DNA from: Heterostelium album PN500
Lineage: Eukaryota > Evosea > Eumycetozoa > Acytosteliales > Acytosteliaceae
Direction of reading: 5' to 3'
Length of the DNA: 64,000 nucleotides
Assembly: GCF_000004825.1 (NCBI RefSeq)
Contig: NW_008805068.1
Span: forward strand, 868,001-932,000
Under the pieces are notes generated by a model. The model worked only from the letters and a program-made list of their open reading frames with translations. It did not search any database and was not told the origin of the DNA. Made by a program: the position numbers and the translations under genes. Shown here one piece after another: positions 1-10,469 of this stretch. Numbering within the stretch: the first letter of the stretch is position 1; every line of letters begins with the position of its first letter.

Positions 1-339
1 GCTCTGTAAAACGAAGATTTAAGTTGACTTGAATATATTTTCAAGACTCATCATTCAAACTTTAAATCATATGCTCCACACTCAAACAAACCACGCACGC
101 TATCCGCACAGTAAAAAAAAAACTTAAAATTTTTATTCATATTTAGCAAATTCTAATGTTTTTTTATAAAATAAACTTAAAAATCAAAGTTTATTTTAGG
201 ATAAACTTTGATTTTTAATTTCAGTGCCGCATATAAATATCAAGATGTTCACCACAACATACCATATATTCATTTACCAAGACTATTCACATTTGTAAAC
301 TAATTATACACATTTTATAAATACATCATAAGCATTATC
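1..339. other. Spacer upstream of the AIG1-like gene
   Basis: No coding potential seen. It holds a perfect 18-bp inverted repeat (listed separately) and A/T runs, and it probably includes the promoter of the GTPase gene that starts at 340. Confidence 0.5.
177..218. repeat. Perfect 18-bp inverted repeat with 6-bp loop
   Basis: The left arm TTAAAAATCAAAGTTTAT (177-194) is the exact reverse complement of the right arm (201-218), separated by TTTAGG. It lies about 120 bp before the start codon of the AIG1-like gene. It could fold as a hairpin in RNA or be a protein-binding palindrome or a small mobile-element relic. The role is unknown. Confidence 0.8.
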
Positions 340-1468
340 ATGACTTTTGGAACTATTTTTTCTTTCTATGGTAACCCAGGTATTTATTACATTTTATTCA
401 AACCAAATAAACTATTTTTAGAAATTAATTTATTTACAAAGGCAGTGGAAAAAGTACACTCTGTAATGCTAAATTGAGGAAAACAGTATTTAAATCTGGT
501 GTGAGTGTAGGAACTGGATTGACAACTTTTTCAGAATCTCATCAAGATGGAAACAATCTTATTATTGATTCTCCAGGTATGTATTTAAAAATATATTATA
601 TATTAAAAAATTATTAAAAAAACTAATCTAATTAATATTATTCCTCCAGGTTTAGCAGATCCAATAAAGAGAAATGAAGCTGCCAAACAAATCGAATCAT
701 CACTTAAAAAGGTACTTAATATTATTATGAAAATATTGATTATCCTGAATGTTTATTAACAAATTGAAACTGTTAAAGAATGGCAATTATGTTATTGTGT
801 TTGTAGTTACTTTAGAGTCAGGTAGAGTGCGACTTCAAGATGTTGAAACATTAAATAGTATTTTAAAGTCAATTACTGTTGAATTTGAATATGGTTTAAT
901 TATCAACAAAGTAACCAAACAAGTACATCAACATTTGTTGAGTTCACCTGCCAATCTTCAAGCTTGTATTCAAATGGTAGAGAAACAACCGCTGAGAACT
1001 CTCATTGTCAAACACATGTCCGAGCTGTACGATGAAGATAATGTTTTGGTTGAAGATAAAGAAACATTGGATTCTCTAAACTGTTTCCTTGAATCTTTAC
1101 CAAGAAACTTTATTGAACAAAAAGATGTTACAACTGTTGAAGTCAAGGATTATGACAAGAAAGTGAAAGAGATGGAACTACTTATGATCAAGCTAACCAA
1201 GCAAATCGAATTGGAGAAAGAGAACAACAAGAAGTTGGGTGAGAAAACTCTGAAATTGGAAGCTGATTTAACGCAGCAAAGATTAGAGAGTAAAGAGAGT
1301 ACTGCAAGAATGATGAATCAAATTTTGGATATGAATCAGAAACAGATGGAACAGACTGCCGAGTTTCAAAGAAATATGCAAGAACAAATGAGACTGACCA
1401 CTGAAGCATTGAACAAACCTCCTGTTATCATTGAGAAAGGTGGATCAGGTCCTTGTTCAATAATGTAG
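340..1468 (+). CDS. AIG1/GIMAP-type GTPase with C-terminal CaaX box
   Basis: Four exons (340-379, 442-576, 650-711, 779-1468) give a 308-residue protein. A Walker A/G1 motif (GNPGSGKST) is built across the first splice junction and a DSPG motif (G3) ends exon 2. The sequence NGNYVIVFVVTLESGR after the third intron is typical of AIG1 G domains. Residues about 210-290 are charged and heptad-rich, a probable coiled coil. The protein ends in CSIM, a CaaX box fitting farnesylation, so it is probably membrane-anchored. Members of this family act at membranes in plant defence and lymphocyte survival; the role here is unknown. It converges with the F-box gene downstream. The intron choices each restore a continuous G domain, so I am fairly sure of the model. 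Confidence 0.8.
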
Positions 1469-1613
1469 AATACTTAACAAAGATGTGTTGGAAATTATAT
1501 TATTAATCTATTTGAATACTTGTAGATTCATATTATGCTGTCTGGAGAATGTATATATAGATCAGTTGTATAAATCTTATAATATTATAATAGGTTCAAA
1601 TAAATTCACTCTT

Positions 1614-3211
1614 TTATTTAATGGCATTCTTTATATAATTTGTTAAACAATTAATATTAAGAATTGCAGAGTCGATTTTCAATAAATTATTAGCATATAA
1701 TAATATGAATTGTTGATCCAATCTTCTGATGTTAAATGTAAATTGTTCATTGGTGATTGTAATGTTTTTGATGCTTGATGGAATGTTCATCAAGTTATCA
1801 TTGGCATCTATGAATGCAGTGTTGATTGATATCGATTGAATTGAAGGTGGCCAAATATTTTGTTCTACTTTTAATTGATAATCTTTGAAATCTATGATTT
1901 CCACTGATGTAGGTATTGACTGATCTGTTAAATTGGTTAACCAATTCAATTTGATTGATTTGATCGATGTGTTGTTTAATCGTTGGTTACCATTATTGAA
2001 TGAACCATAATCGACAAACTTTAAATTTGGTAATTGATTACAACTTTTTATAAGTTCATCGAATTGGAATTTGGGAACTGAAGGAAGTGAGATATTGATT
2101 AAACTTTTTGGAAGTGGTCCAAATATATGATTATCTACCAATGAAATCAAAGATAGATCCAATGTTTCTAAATGTTGAAGTGTTGAGAATGTATTTCTAT
2201 AATCTGATGATATCTGAGCTTCAAATGAGAATTTACCAATGATACTGATATGTTTGATTCTGGAAGGTAACATTTCTCTGCAGATGTTTGTTGGTGAACT
2301 AGGATTATTGCACAATGTCAAATGAGTGACACTCTCTGGAATATCACCTATTCTAATAGAATTGTTAATAGGGATAGAAACTAGAAGTGTGTGTATCGAT
2401 GTCAGATGTTTTATTCTTGGTAAATAGAAAGTGGAGAATGAAGCAATCTTTAGAGTTGATGGCATCTGTGTTGCTTCGTTGTTTGTCAATGGGCGATCTA
2501 TTAAACCCATCAGGGTATGTTTGAACTCTTCAAGTTTGGGTGGGAGTGATCCGACATCAATTGATCCACATCCAACTATATTTAATACTTTTAGTGTTCG
2601 TGGTAGTAATGATACATCGATTGGATTATTAATGCCACACTCTAAAGATTCCAACTCCAGTGGCAACCTTGATTCTTTTATATGTAGTACAGAATGGATT
2701 TCTTTGATATTCGATGGCATTCTAATATTGTTTTGAAATCTAGTGCAAACTAGGACACTGATTGAATTAACATTAGTATTACTCATCATTCGAATGTGCT
2801 CATCATTGAAATCTAAATGAATTGATAACAATTAATAAATTGATTATTATATTAGAATATAATTGATAGATACCATGAGTTCTAATCATCTCCACTGTAT
2901 TTGGTTTAAATTTCTGAAGAGCAACAAAGTAATCTTTGATTGTATTGTGAGTCAATGGATCCACAATAAGTACAAGATGCTTCCTATTTATATTTTGATC
3001 GATAGTTCTTTGAAATAACTCTTTATATGAATTCAATGTAAAGTTTTTATAAATATCGAAACTACTTGAACTTGTAAATGTTTCATTGTTGAAACAAAGA
3101 TATTTATTTCGATGATCAAACAATCTTTTACAAACTAAACTGAAACTGATAATATCTAAGACTTGATCTAGATTGTTTATTATTTTATTTAATAATAGAA
3201 ATGGTAGATCT
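1614..3211 (-). pseudogene. F-box/leucine-rich (FNIP-like) gene split by a transposon
   Basis: On the minus strand, exon 2 (2812-1614) follows a 61-base intron (2873-2813) and exon 1 (3211-2874). The coding part begins DLPFLLLNKIINNLD, then LVCKRLF, an F-box-like helix pattern. The rest is a solenoid of leucine-rich repeats like those of dictyostelid FNIP/F-box proteins, which are thought to be SCF ubiquitin-ligase adaptors. No ATG lies between the F-box and the transposon end at 3212. The probable first codons lie 7.1 kb away, beyond the transposon (10335-10357). Joining 3211 to 10335 gives one frame of 519 residues with no internal stop. As it stands the gene should lack its start, unless an internal initiation site is used. 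Confidence 0.75.
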
Positions 3212-3267
3212 ATTCAAAGCGTGGTGGCAGGTCTTAAACAACCGAAAGTAAATTTAATATGGCACTC
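3212..3267 (+). repeat. Left terminal inverted repeat
   Basis: This mirrors the right end in two blocks (3212-3230 and about 3241-3261) separated by GTCTTAAACA, which is absent from the right copy. The string GTGGCAGGTCT at this end recurs in the same orientation near 10256-10266, as a subterminal repeat. Confidence 0.85.
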
Positions 3268-3341
3268 AAAAGATCAAAAAGGGGAGACAGATTTTTTGCA
3301 ACTCAAAAAAAAATAAATCCCAGAAAATAAAAAAATCGAAA

Positions 3342-4464
3342 ATGGTAAGCAAAATTTGTGTCAGAAAAACTTCTTTGTTTTTTTTTTTTTAAAAAAGATT
3401 TTTTTTTAATTTTTTTTTTAATTTTTTTTTTTTTTGTATTTTTTTTTTTTTTTAAATTTATTTTTAAAATTATTTATTAATATTATTTATTTTAATAATA
3501 TAAGGATAATAATAATTCAGTTTTAAAAAGAACAGTGTCCCCAAATAAAAAATTATTTAATGATTATTTTGTTGTAGATGAAATTTATAAGTTAGCCACC
3601 AGAATCAACGGTCCTTTGCCAATGCCTGAGGAGACACTAGTAGTGAACCCAATACATGGAGTAGTGGACCTAACACAGGTGGACCCAATAGATGTAGACT
3701 TTACATTAGTGGACATAGTAGAGTTGGACCCTATGCAAATAGACCCAGTACTAGCTGTGGATCTAACACAGGTGGACCCAATTGACGCATACCCGACATT
3801 AGTAGAATTGGACCCAATTCATGCATACCCGACATTAGTGGACCTAGTAGAATTGGACCCAATGCCGCTAAACCAAGAAGGAGTGCGTGAAGACCATTTC
3901 TATGCCATCAGACCATTGTTTGAAACAATCAGATTAGATCTATCAACTAATTTGGCTGCATACTACTGTGCATCCAATGAATTAGCTCATGGTCAAGGTG
4001 CTAAATATAAGACTCCTCACACAGCTTTTAATCCATATACGATTACATCATTAGAGCGTACTCAGCTCCTTCATTATTTTAATCATCACTATTATGGTAC
4101 CCAAATGATCCCTAAAGACTTTAATGATGGATTTTTCATCTTTCGTCATCATTACAACCACACAACAACCAATATTCCTATTTTGCCTCGACTTGGTGGA
4201 AATATTGAAGAATGTTTCCATTCTATAGACAATAATGAAATTTTAGATGATCTCAAAAATGGTCTACCAACTCAATGGGAGCAGAACAACAAAATCGATT
4301 TAAAAAGACAAAGTCAGAATGGTCTTTTAGAGTATGGTTTTTTTGATAGCAATGAAGAAGCAGAGGAATGGAGATATCATATCTGTATAATTAATTATTT
4401 GAAAATTAATATATATAAAAATCATATCTTGTTAACAACCGAGATGAAAACTCTCTATCAATAA
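3342..4464 (+). CDS. Transposon protein 1 (320 aa, DP-repeat region)
   Basis: I model an ATG-only first exon (3342-3344) followed by GTAAG, an intron to the acceptor at 3504, and exon 2 (3505-4464). This extends the open frame by ten codons and gives it a true ATG. Residues about 35-115 hold degenerate acidic repeats of the type VDLTQVDPID / LVELDPM. The C-terminal half is aromatic- and histidine-rich (for example HYFNHHYYGTQ) and ends in a charged tail. I recognise no known domain. Its place beside the left inverted repeat, mirrored by the 418-aa gene at the other end, suggests an accessory transposition protein; this is inference. Confidence 0.65.
3741..3870 (+). repeat. Degenerate tandem repeats coding for acidic DP units
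   Basis: Units related to GACCCAATTGACGCATACCC and TTAGTGGACCTAGTAGAATT recur here with small changes, coding for the LVELDP and VDPIDAYPT units of transposon protein 1. Earlier, weaker copies start near 3660. Confidence 0.6.
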
Positions 4465-4584
4465 ATTTAAAAATTATATTCAACGTGACTTCGTTTTATT
4501 AATTGTATTACTTTATATTAAAAGTTATAAAATTAGATTTATTTTAATACATCGTAGAAATCATGATCCATTGCAGCGAGGATA

Positions 4585-7500
4585 TCAAGAGTCTTGAGTT
4601 GAATTTTGACTGTCAAAAAAATTTTCGATAAATTCCTTTAAGTTTAGTGTGGTACTGAATGTTGAGCTGGAAGAAGTTGTAACTACGGGAGGAGAACCTA
4701 TGTTTTGTCTTGTGGTCATGACAAATGTAGTGATCGCATTATCTTTCTTATGCCTTTTCATGAATTTACTTAATTCAACTTCGTCCACCTCGCTTTTACT
4801 CCTCTTTTTCGACAATTCAATTGTGATATCTGTTAAAACTCCAACTGATCTTTCAGATTTATTTTTGATAAGATCTAATTTACGATCTATATCTTCAGTT
4901 GATTCTGAGTATGTTGGAATTGCTTGCTTCATCTTACGTTCATCGTACAACTCTGAACCAGTTGTAACCATGTCTCTGATTTCATCACAAATTGGTTTAA
5001 AATCGGGATTGCGAGTTTCCACATGATATTTGATTTTTTCTGCTATTCGTATTAATCTTTTTGGTACCGTTTTAATATTCTTATTATTCTTCTCAGATCT
5101 GTGGTTTTTCTTATATATTACTGTAATTATTTTTATTATATTATCTAAAATAAGTTGATGTATACTATTATTACTATTATTATTGTTATTAATATTATTA
5201 ATGTTGTTGTTGTCGTTGATTACTATAGTTGATTTCTGTAGAATATAACTTAATAAAAAGGAGATAAATATTGGAGAGTTGAAATAGATTTGTACATCTT
5301 TGAATTCGATCGTGCTGAAAAATTTAAAAAAATCAGGTGGATGATTTTCAAGTAAATCTGTACTTAAAGTTCTCTTTAAATATGATTTCACATTACCATT
5401 GGGCTGGCAAATATAGAAAAACATTGGTGTTTTCATTGAACAGAACTCCGATGGGACAATGAGGAGTTTAAGCTGTTGATTAATCTTGGCTGCACTTTGG
5501 GACAAAATAATAAGTTGTATTTTGTCACCAATGGCAATAGGCTTTGGAATGTCAGATAATTCAAAAGAACTAATCTCGAAGATTGGTTGAAGTGTTCCAA
5601 CAAAAATTTTCTCTAAATCTTAAAAAAATAATTAGTTTAAATTTCATTTCGATTTTTTTATAACTTACATGTTTGTAGTATTTTGTTAAGTTTCTCTATT
5701 GATATACTTTGTTCATTTTGTATTCCGAATAGACCTGTATATTCATCATCAACAAGCTGAGCATCAGATAAAATTTTTTTATCTTTCTCTGCCTTCACCT
5801 TTATTATATCAAGAATTTGAGAATATACATTTGTATAAAATCCATCATGCAAACTAATGGTGTGTCGAATGTGCTCACCTCGCAAAGATCTTGCATCGTT
5901 AAACCCAAAGTTTAAACTCATTACAAAGAGTCTAATAGTGAGAATAGGAACATAATAGTGGGTATTCATTAATTGAATCAATGAATCATTGCCTTTGTTG
6001 TTGTTTCCATAGAAACCCAAAAATCTTTTCCAATTTGACTCGAAACCTTCATTGTTGATCATTGTTAAACTTAGTCCATGTTTCTTGCATATGCGCAAAT
6101 ACCGCGCAATATGTAATAGTATGTGAGTGTAATAAGTCATCTCTCTAACTCCAAAGAGATCGACAAACAGTGTTAAAAATTGATTGCACAACGTTTGAAT
6201 TGAAACTATTTCATTGTCTGTCATCTCTTTAATCTCTTGACTTGTTGAATCCAGTTTATTAAAGACTTTCGATGCTTCCTTGAATACCAATGATAGACTT
6301 TCGCCAATTGGTAGATCGCCAAGCTTATTCTTATGAAATTGTTTCACAATCTTAGCTTCTTCGGTTTTGTCAAACTCTGAAAGAATTCCCGGTAAATATT
6401 TGAAGATTGCATCACATTCACCACCGGTGAGCATTCCAACCTCATCAACATATATATATTGACTTTGAGAAAACAAATTTGCTTTGGGATTTATACTTTT
6501 AAGCTCTGGAATTGATTGAAATGCTTCCAAAATGTAGGCAGTGAGATGTGTATGAATAGAAAAAGTTGATTTCAACAACTTTTCTGTTATTCTTTGTTTA
6601 CCTAGTAAAATAATTAAATATTAAGTCAATTTTTTATAGAAATACAATTGATCTATGATAAGCTTACAATGAAGACTACAAATAATAAAAATTGCTTTAA
6701 TAAGTAATATGTCCACGAGATTTCTACTATTGTTCGCACCTATATAAAAATAATTAATACCAAATTATAAATTGTTTTTTCCTTCAAGTTACATTAATTA
6801 CAATTGGCTTCACCAGTGTGTTCGCATTTTATACCTGGAAAAAGATTATTTTCCTCATCTCTACAATTTACACATTTAGCATCATTAATCTGTGTTTCCA
6901 AAAGCGCGGCTTTGAAATAATCGGCTGATTTCTTACAACATGGGCAAGGTGATTCACCGTTATAATCTGATTTGTCTCTTGCGAGATTTTGAGCCATTTT
7001 TAGATCGATTGAGGAAAAAAATTTGATGGGAATTGTAACAACATCATTTGCAAAATTGAATGTAACTTCTTTAATAGAATTAATTTGTTCTATTACAGAA
7101 GAAAGAAATTTGGCAGTATTTGATTCTTTTCCAAAACCAATCCCTAACATAAGAATCGAAGAGCATGACTGTGAGGGTAAATTTGCAAGAAACAATGGGA
7201 CTATGCCAATTCCAAACAACCCTTCATTAACTTTGGGTGTTCCATCAGATGATATCTTGAAGATGCCCATATTTTTAACCTTTTGCAAAAAGCTTTTGAA
7301 GTATTCAGATTCAAAAATCTTTTTACTATTCTTTAGCTGATTGATATTCTCAGTATCATTAGAATTGTCAAAAACACCATGTTTTTTTGAATCCATAAAA
7401 AAAATTGTGAAAGACAATTGAAACATATATTTGATGACATGTTCCACATTTAGACAAATGCTCGAAAAAACTGAATTTCTGGGTAAAAATTGTTTTCTAA

Positions 7501-8221
7501 AATCCAGTAGGAGTTGATAAAATCTTTCGCCAATACGATCATTAGATACTGAGTGTGCAATTGTCTCAACATGTTTTGATATGTCTCCATTGGTAAAATC
7601 ACCAGCATTGCTCGAAGATCTTTGCCAGGGAGAGATAGGAAAGAAAATTGGATTGTCAACTTCCAAAGAACCCACTGAAGTGTAACCTACATTCACAATT
7701 GATTGCATTAACGTACATTCTGAAAAAGCTGACGCATTCCTAATACTGTTTGTTGATACCAATTTATCTGAAGTAGGTTTGAGAATATTGTTGCTGAGTA
7801 GAGACTGTCCATATGAAATTCCAAGGCATTTCGATGAGATTGTTGTTCTAATGATATGTTCCTCTTCAACTATTACTTTTATCTGAACACGATTGTCTTT
7901 ACCATACAAAAGGTCTTGATATTTTGTGTTGCTATTTACTTCTGCAAAAAACTCTTCATTACTAACTTTAAAAATAGTAAACAACGATAAAATAATATTT
8001 ATCAATGTCATTATTCTATTTTTTTTTGAATCTGTATCCTTTAATGATTTATATTCTTTTATATGTGCTCTATCTTTATTATTGGTGATATTGTCACTAT
8101 TAACTATATCAATGAAAAACCTATTAAATGAACCTTGGGGTCTCACTACATTATCCGTTTCATCACTACGCCCAACAGAGATTGTAATTCCTGTAAAATT
8201 AAATACATGATCTTGTTCCAT
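4585..8221 (-). CDS. Large transposase candidate (1152 aa)
   Basis: Four exons on the minus strand (8221-6802, 6739-6668, 6601-5669, 5618-4585) join in frame at consensus GT-AG sites to give 1152 residues. Features seen: ISSDGTPK near residue 323, FFSSIDLKMAQ near 405, a Cys cluster (SPCPCCKK then CVNC and CEH) near 425-470, THILLHIARYL near 654 and NNEGFESNWKRF near 683. An order of D, D, zinc-binding Cys/His insert and E resembles DDE transposases with an inserted zinc subdomain, such as KDZ/Zisupton- or RAG1-related groups. That assignment is inference from motif order. A Cys-poor C-terminal region of about 340 residues has a basic segment (residues about 960-980) and an Asn run. Position at the centre of the element supports the transposase role. 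Confidence 0.7.
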
Positions 8222-8641
8222 TTATTTCACTATGAATATAAAAATAAGTAAAACTAAATAAAAAATTGTGTTGTTGAACCGAAAGCAAAAAAAAAACTAA
8301 AAATTAAATAAAATCAAAACTAAAATTAAATAAAATAAAAAAAAAATACAATTATTTATACGAATATTCTTGACACCAAATTTTTAGATTCTCCACAAAA
8401 CAAAACTGGCTCTTGCTTGTATCCATAAATCGAATAAAATTAAAAAAACCACTCTGATCACATTAACCCCACTAATTTTTAATTTTTACTTTTTTTTTAA
8501 AATTAATGCGCAGGCGAAAGTTGTTGGGAGCCAGTTTTGTTTTGAAAACATTTTTACACAACTGCAAAAAAAAGTGAAAAAATTGTATGGAAGTTTATTA
8601 TAAAGATTGATAAAAAAAGTTTATAAATGAGTACTAGTCAT

Positions 8642-10212
8642 TCAACCAGTTAAATGATCCACAACCAAGGTCTTTTTTGGTGGTTCAGCGCCACGAACGC
8701 AGGCAGCATCACATTTCCAATTACGGTATTTGAAATTACAAGTGACCATCCAAGTATAATGATTGTATACAAAAGACACACAATCTATCTTTGAATTGAT
8801 TATATCTTTACTTGAAACAGATGTCCTTGCAAATACATTCTGGTGCCATCCATCGGTGTATAATGGTGGTAGCTTAAAGAGTTCTTCATTCATATTCGAA
8901 TTTGATTTATACCTAGAAAAATCAAACTTAGTAGTTGGAGTTTGGACATCTTGATATCCAATACTATATTTTACTTTTTTGTTGGTCATCTTCATGTTTG
9001 TATCTGATAGTATTTAATTTGGTTAAATATAATGTGTACACGTATAAAAAAACAAATAAAAAAATAATTACTTACCTGTTTGATGCTTGTTAAAGTGTGC
9101 CACCAACACTCCAAACTCCACAGTTCCAATATCCAGATTTTTAACGCATTTTCCGCCACGTACCCCTAGTCTGTCATTGATTCTGTTTTCAGCCAGGAAT
9201 AGAAACTGGTCCAACATTAATCTCTTATGTTGAAGCACTAAATCCTCTGTTGTAATACGAACTTCATTCCCGATATTGGTATTTTTGACGATATTCATCG
9301 ATGTGCTCATCAATCTGTGTGGATCTTTACTTTGATTACATTTGATGGATGGAACTGTTACTGCTACTGAGTTGAACTGTCGGTCGTCCATGTTGCTCTC
9401 ATCTACATTGTGTATATGATTTGTTGATATGGAAGATTCTGCCAGAGCACGTGCTGGGTGCAGTTGGACCGGATATTGCGGAGAATAGATATTTGGGCAA
9501 GAATAATACGATAATTCTACTTTTTTCAAGTGATGGACCATGGGAGTTTGAGATACTGGGAGACCAAAGACTACAACCTCAAGAGACTGGTCTGGAATGA
9601 TTCTCTTATCATCAGCATCCACCCATATTATTTCTCTGCGAGGACAAGGAACCACTGGAGCTGCAGGAGCATTGATTGGAGACGGTGTTGTTGGAACTAT
9701 ATTTGAAGTATCGACTGGGGACTGATCGATAACTGGTATTGGGCTAGGTATTATAATACCTGTAGTTGGTTGTGGGGCAGTAATGATTGGAGACTGTGCA
9801 ACCGGTGCGATGGGGGGTAGAACATCCTGAGTTGGTGCGATAACTGGAGTTGGTGCTACAGATGGAACAACTGAAGATACTACTTGTTTTGACTTGGATC
9901 TTCTTTTAGTCAATGTGGTTCTAGTTTCATAGCAATTTAGTCTTTCAGGGAAAGTGGATTTTCTTTTCTGTGAATTCTTTATTCATTTTCCCAAATTAGT
10001 ATAAAATTAATAATCAAAAATTGATAGTTTTTTTTTTATAAAAATCAAAATGAAAATATATGAAAAAAAAATAATAATAATAAATAAAAAACAAAAATAA
10101 AAAAATAAAAATATAAAATAATAAATAATAAAGGAAAAAAAAAAAAAAAGTAGTGTGGGGGAAAAAAAAATCTTCAAAAAAATCTTTTTATGACGCAATA
10201 TTCACTTACCAT
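8642..10212 (-). CDS. Transposon protein 2 (418 aa, Pro-rich, Cys/His tail)
   Basis: An ATG-only exon (10212-10210) is followed by GTAAGTG. The intron runs to 9968, exon 2 is 9967-9076 and exon 3 is 9003-8642, giving 418 residues. The N-terminus is basic (TKRRSKSK), followed by about 80 residues rich in Pro, Val, Ile and Thr, then a folded-looking region. The C-terminal exon has WMVTCNFKYRNWKCDAAC and a final VVDHLTG. This Trp/Cys spacing recalls FLYWCH- or BED-like DNA-binding zinc modules, but the fourth ligand is not obvious. It may bind the transposon ends; this is inference. Its first exon mirrors that of transposon protein 1. Confidence 0.65.
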
Positions 10213-10289
10213 TTTTTTTTTTTTGTGTTGCAAAATATTTTAAACCAAATGAACTGTGGCAGGTCTCTCATCAAAATTTATAGTGGATC

Positions 10290-10334
10290 AGTCTCATATT
10301 AAATTTACTTTCGGTCTGCCACCACGCTTTGAAT
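10290..10334 (-). repeat. Right terminal inverted repeat
   Basis: The reverse complement of this stretch matches the left end, with the two conserved blocks directly adjacent. It ends in CTGCCACCACGCTTTGAAT, immediately next to the detached start of the F-box gene. Confidence 0.85.
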
Positions 10335-10357
10335 TGTTGTTTATCTGTATTAGACAT
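10335..10357 (-). pseudogene. Detached first codons of the F-box gene
   Basis: On the minus strand this short piece reads MSNTDKQQ and stops exactly where the transposon's right inverted repeat starts. Its reading frame fits the F-box exon resuming at 3211. It is identified only by this fit, so it could be chance, but dictyostelid F-box genes often start with a few polar residues before the LPxxLL motif. Confidence 0.55.
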
Positions 10358-10469
10358 CTTTTACTTGTTTTTGTGATTTTTCTTTTGAAGATCAGAGTCG
10401 TCAATAGTTTATGATCAAATTTTTTTATTTTTTACTTTTTTTATTATTTTTTTTTTTATTATTCTTTAA

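Larger units (their letters stand above)
3212..10334. mobile_element. 7.1-kb DNA transposon with three genes
   Basis: The ends share the inverted repeat ATTCAAAGCGTGGTGGCAG, then ACCGAAAGTAAATTTAATAT; the left copy has about 10 extra bases between the two blocks. Further in, both ends share TTTTGCAAC(A/T)CAAAAAAA followed by ATGGTAAG. Inside are three intron-containing genes: 320 residues (plus strand), 1152 residues (minus, likely transposase) and 418 residues (minus). The exact border is uncertain. Borders at 3214 and 10332 would leave a 2-bp AT target duplication, whereas borders at 3212 and 10334 rejoin the host reading frame precisely. All three frames look whole, so the copy may be young. 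No capsid, polymerase B, reverse transcriptase or integrase is seen. The family is not one I can name. Confidence 0.8.

Noticed and set aside
10007-10198. Open minus-strand frame of Phe/Ile/Lys codons
   Set aside because: It lies inside the first intron of transposon protein 2 and is a product of poly-A/T sequence.
3212-10334. Polinton/Maverick or retrovirus-like identity for the large element
   Set aside because: No polymerase B, capsid, protease, reverse transcriptase or integrase motifs; the ends and the DDE-like candidate fit a plain DNA transposon.
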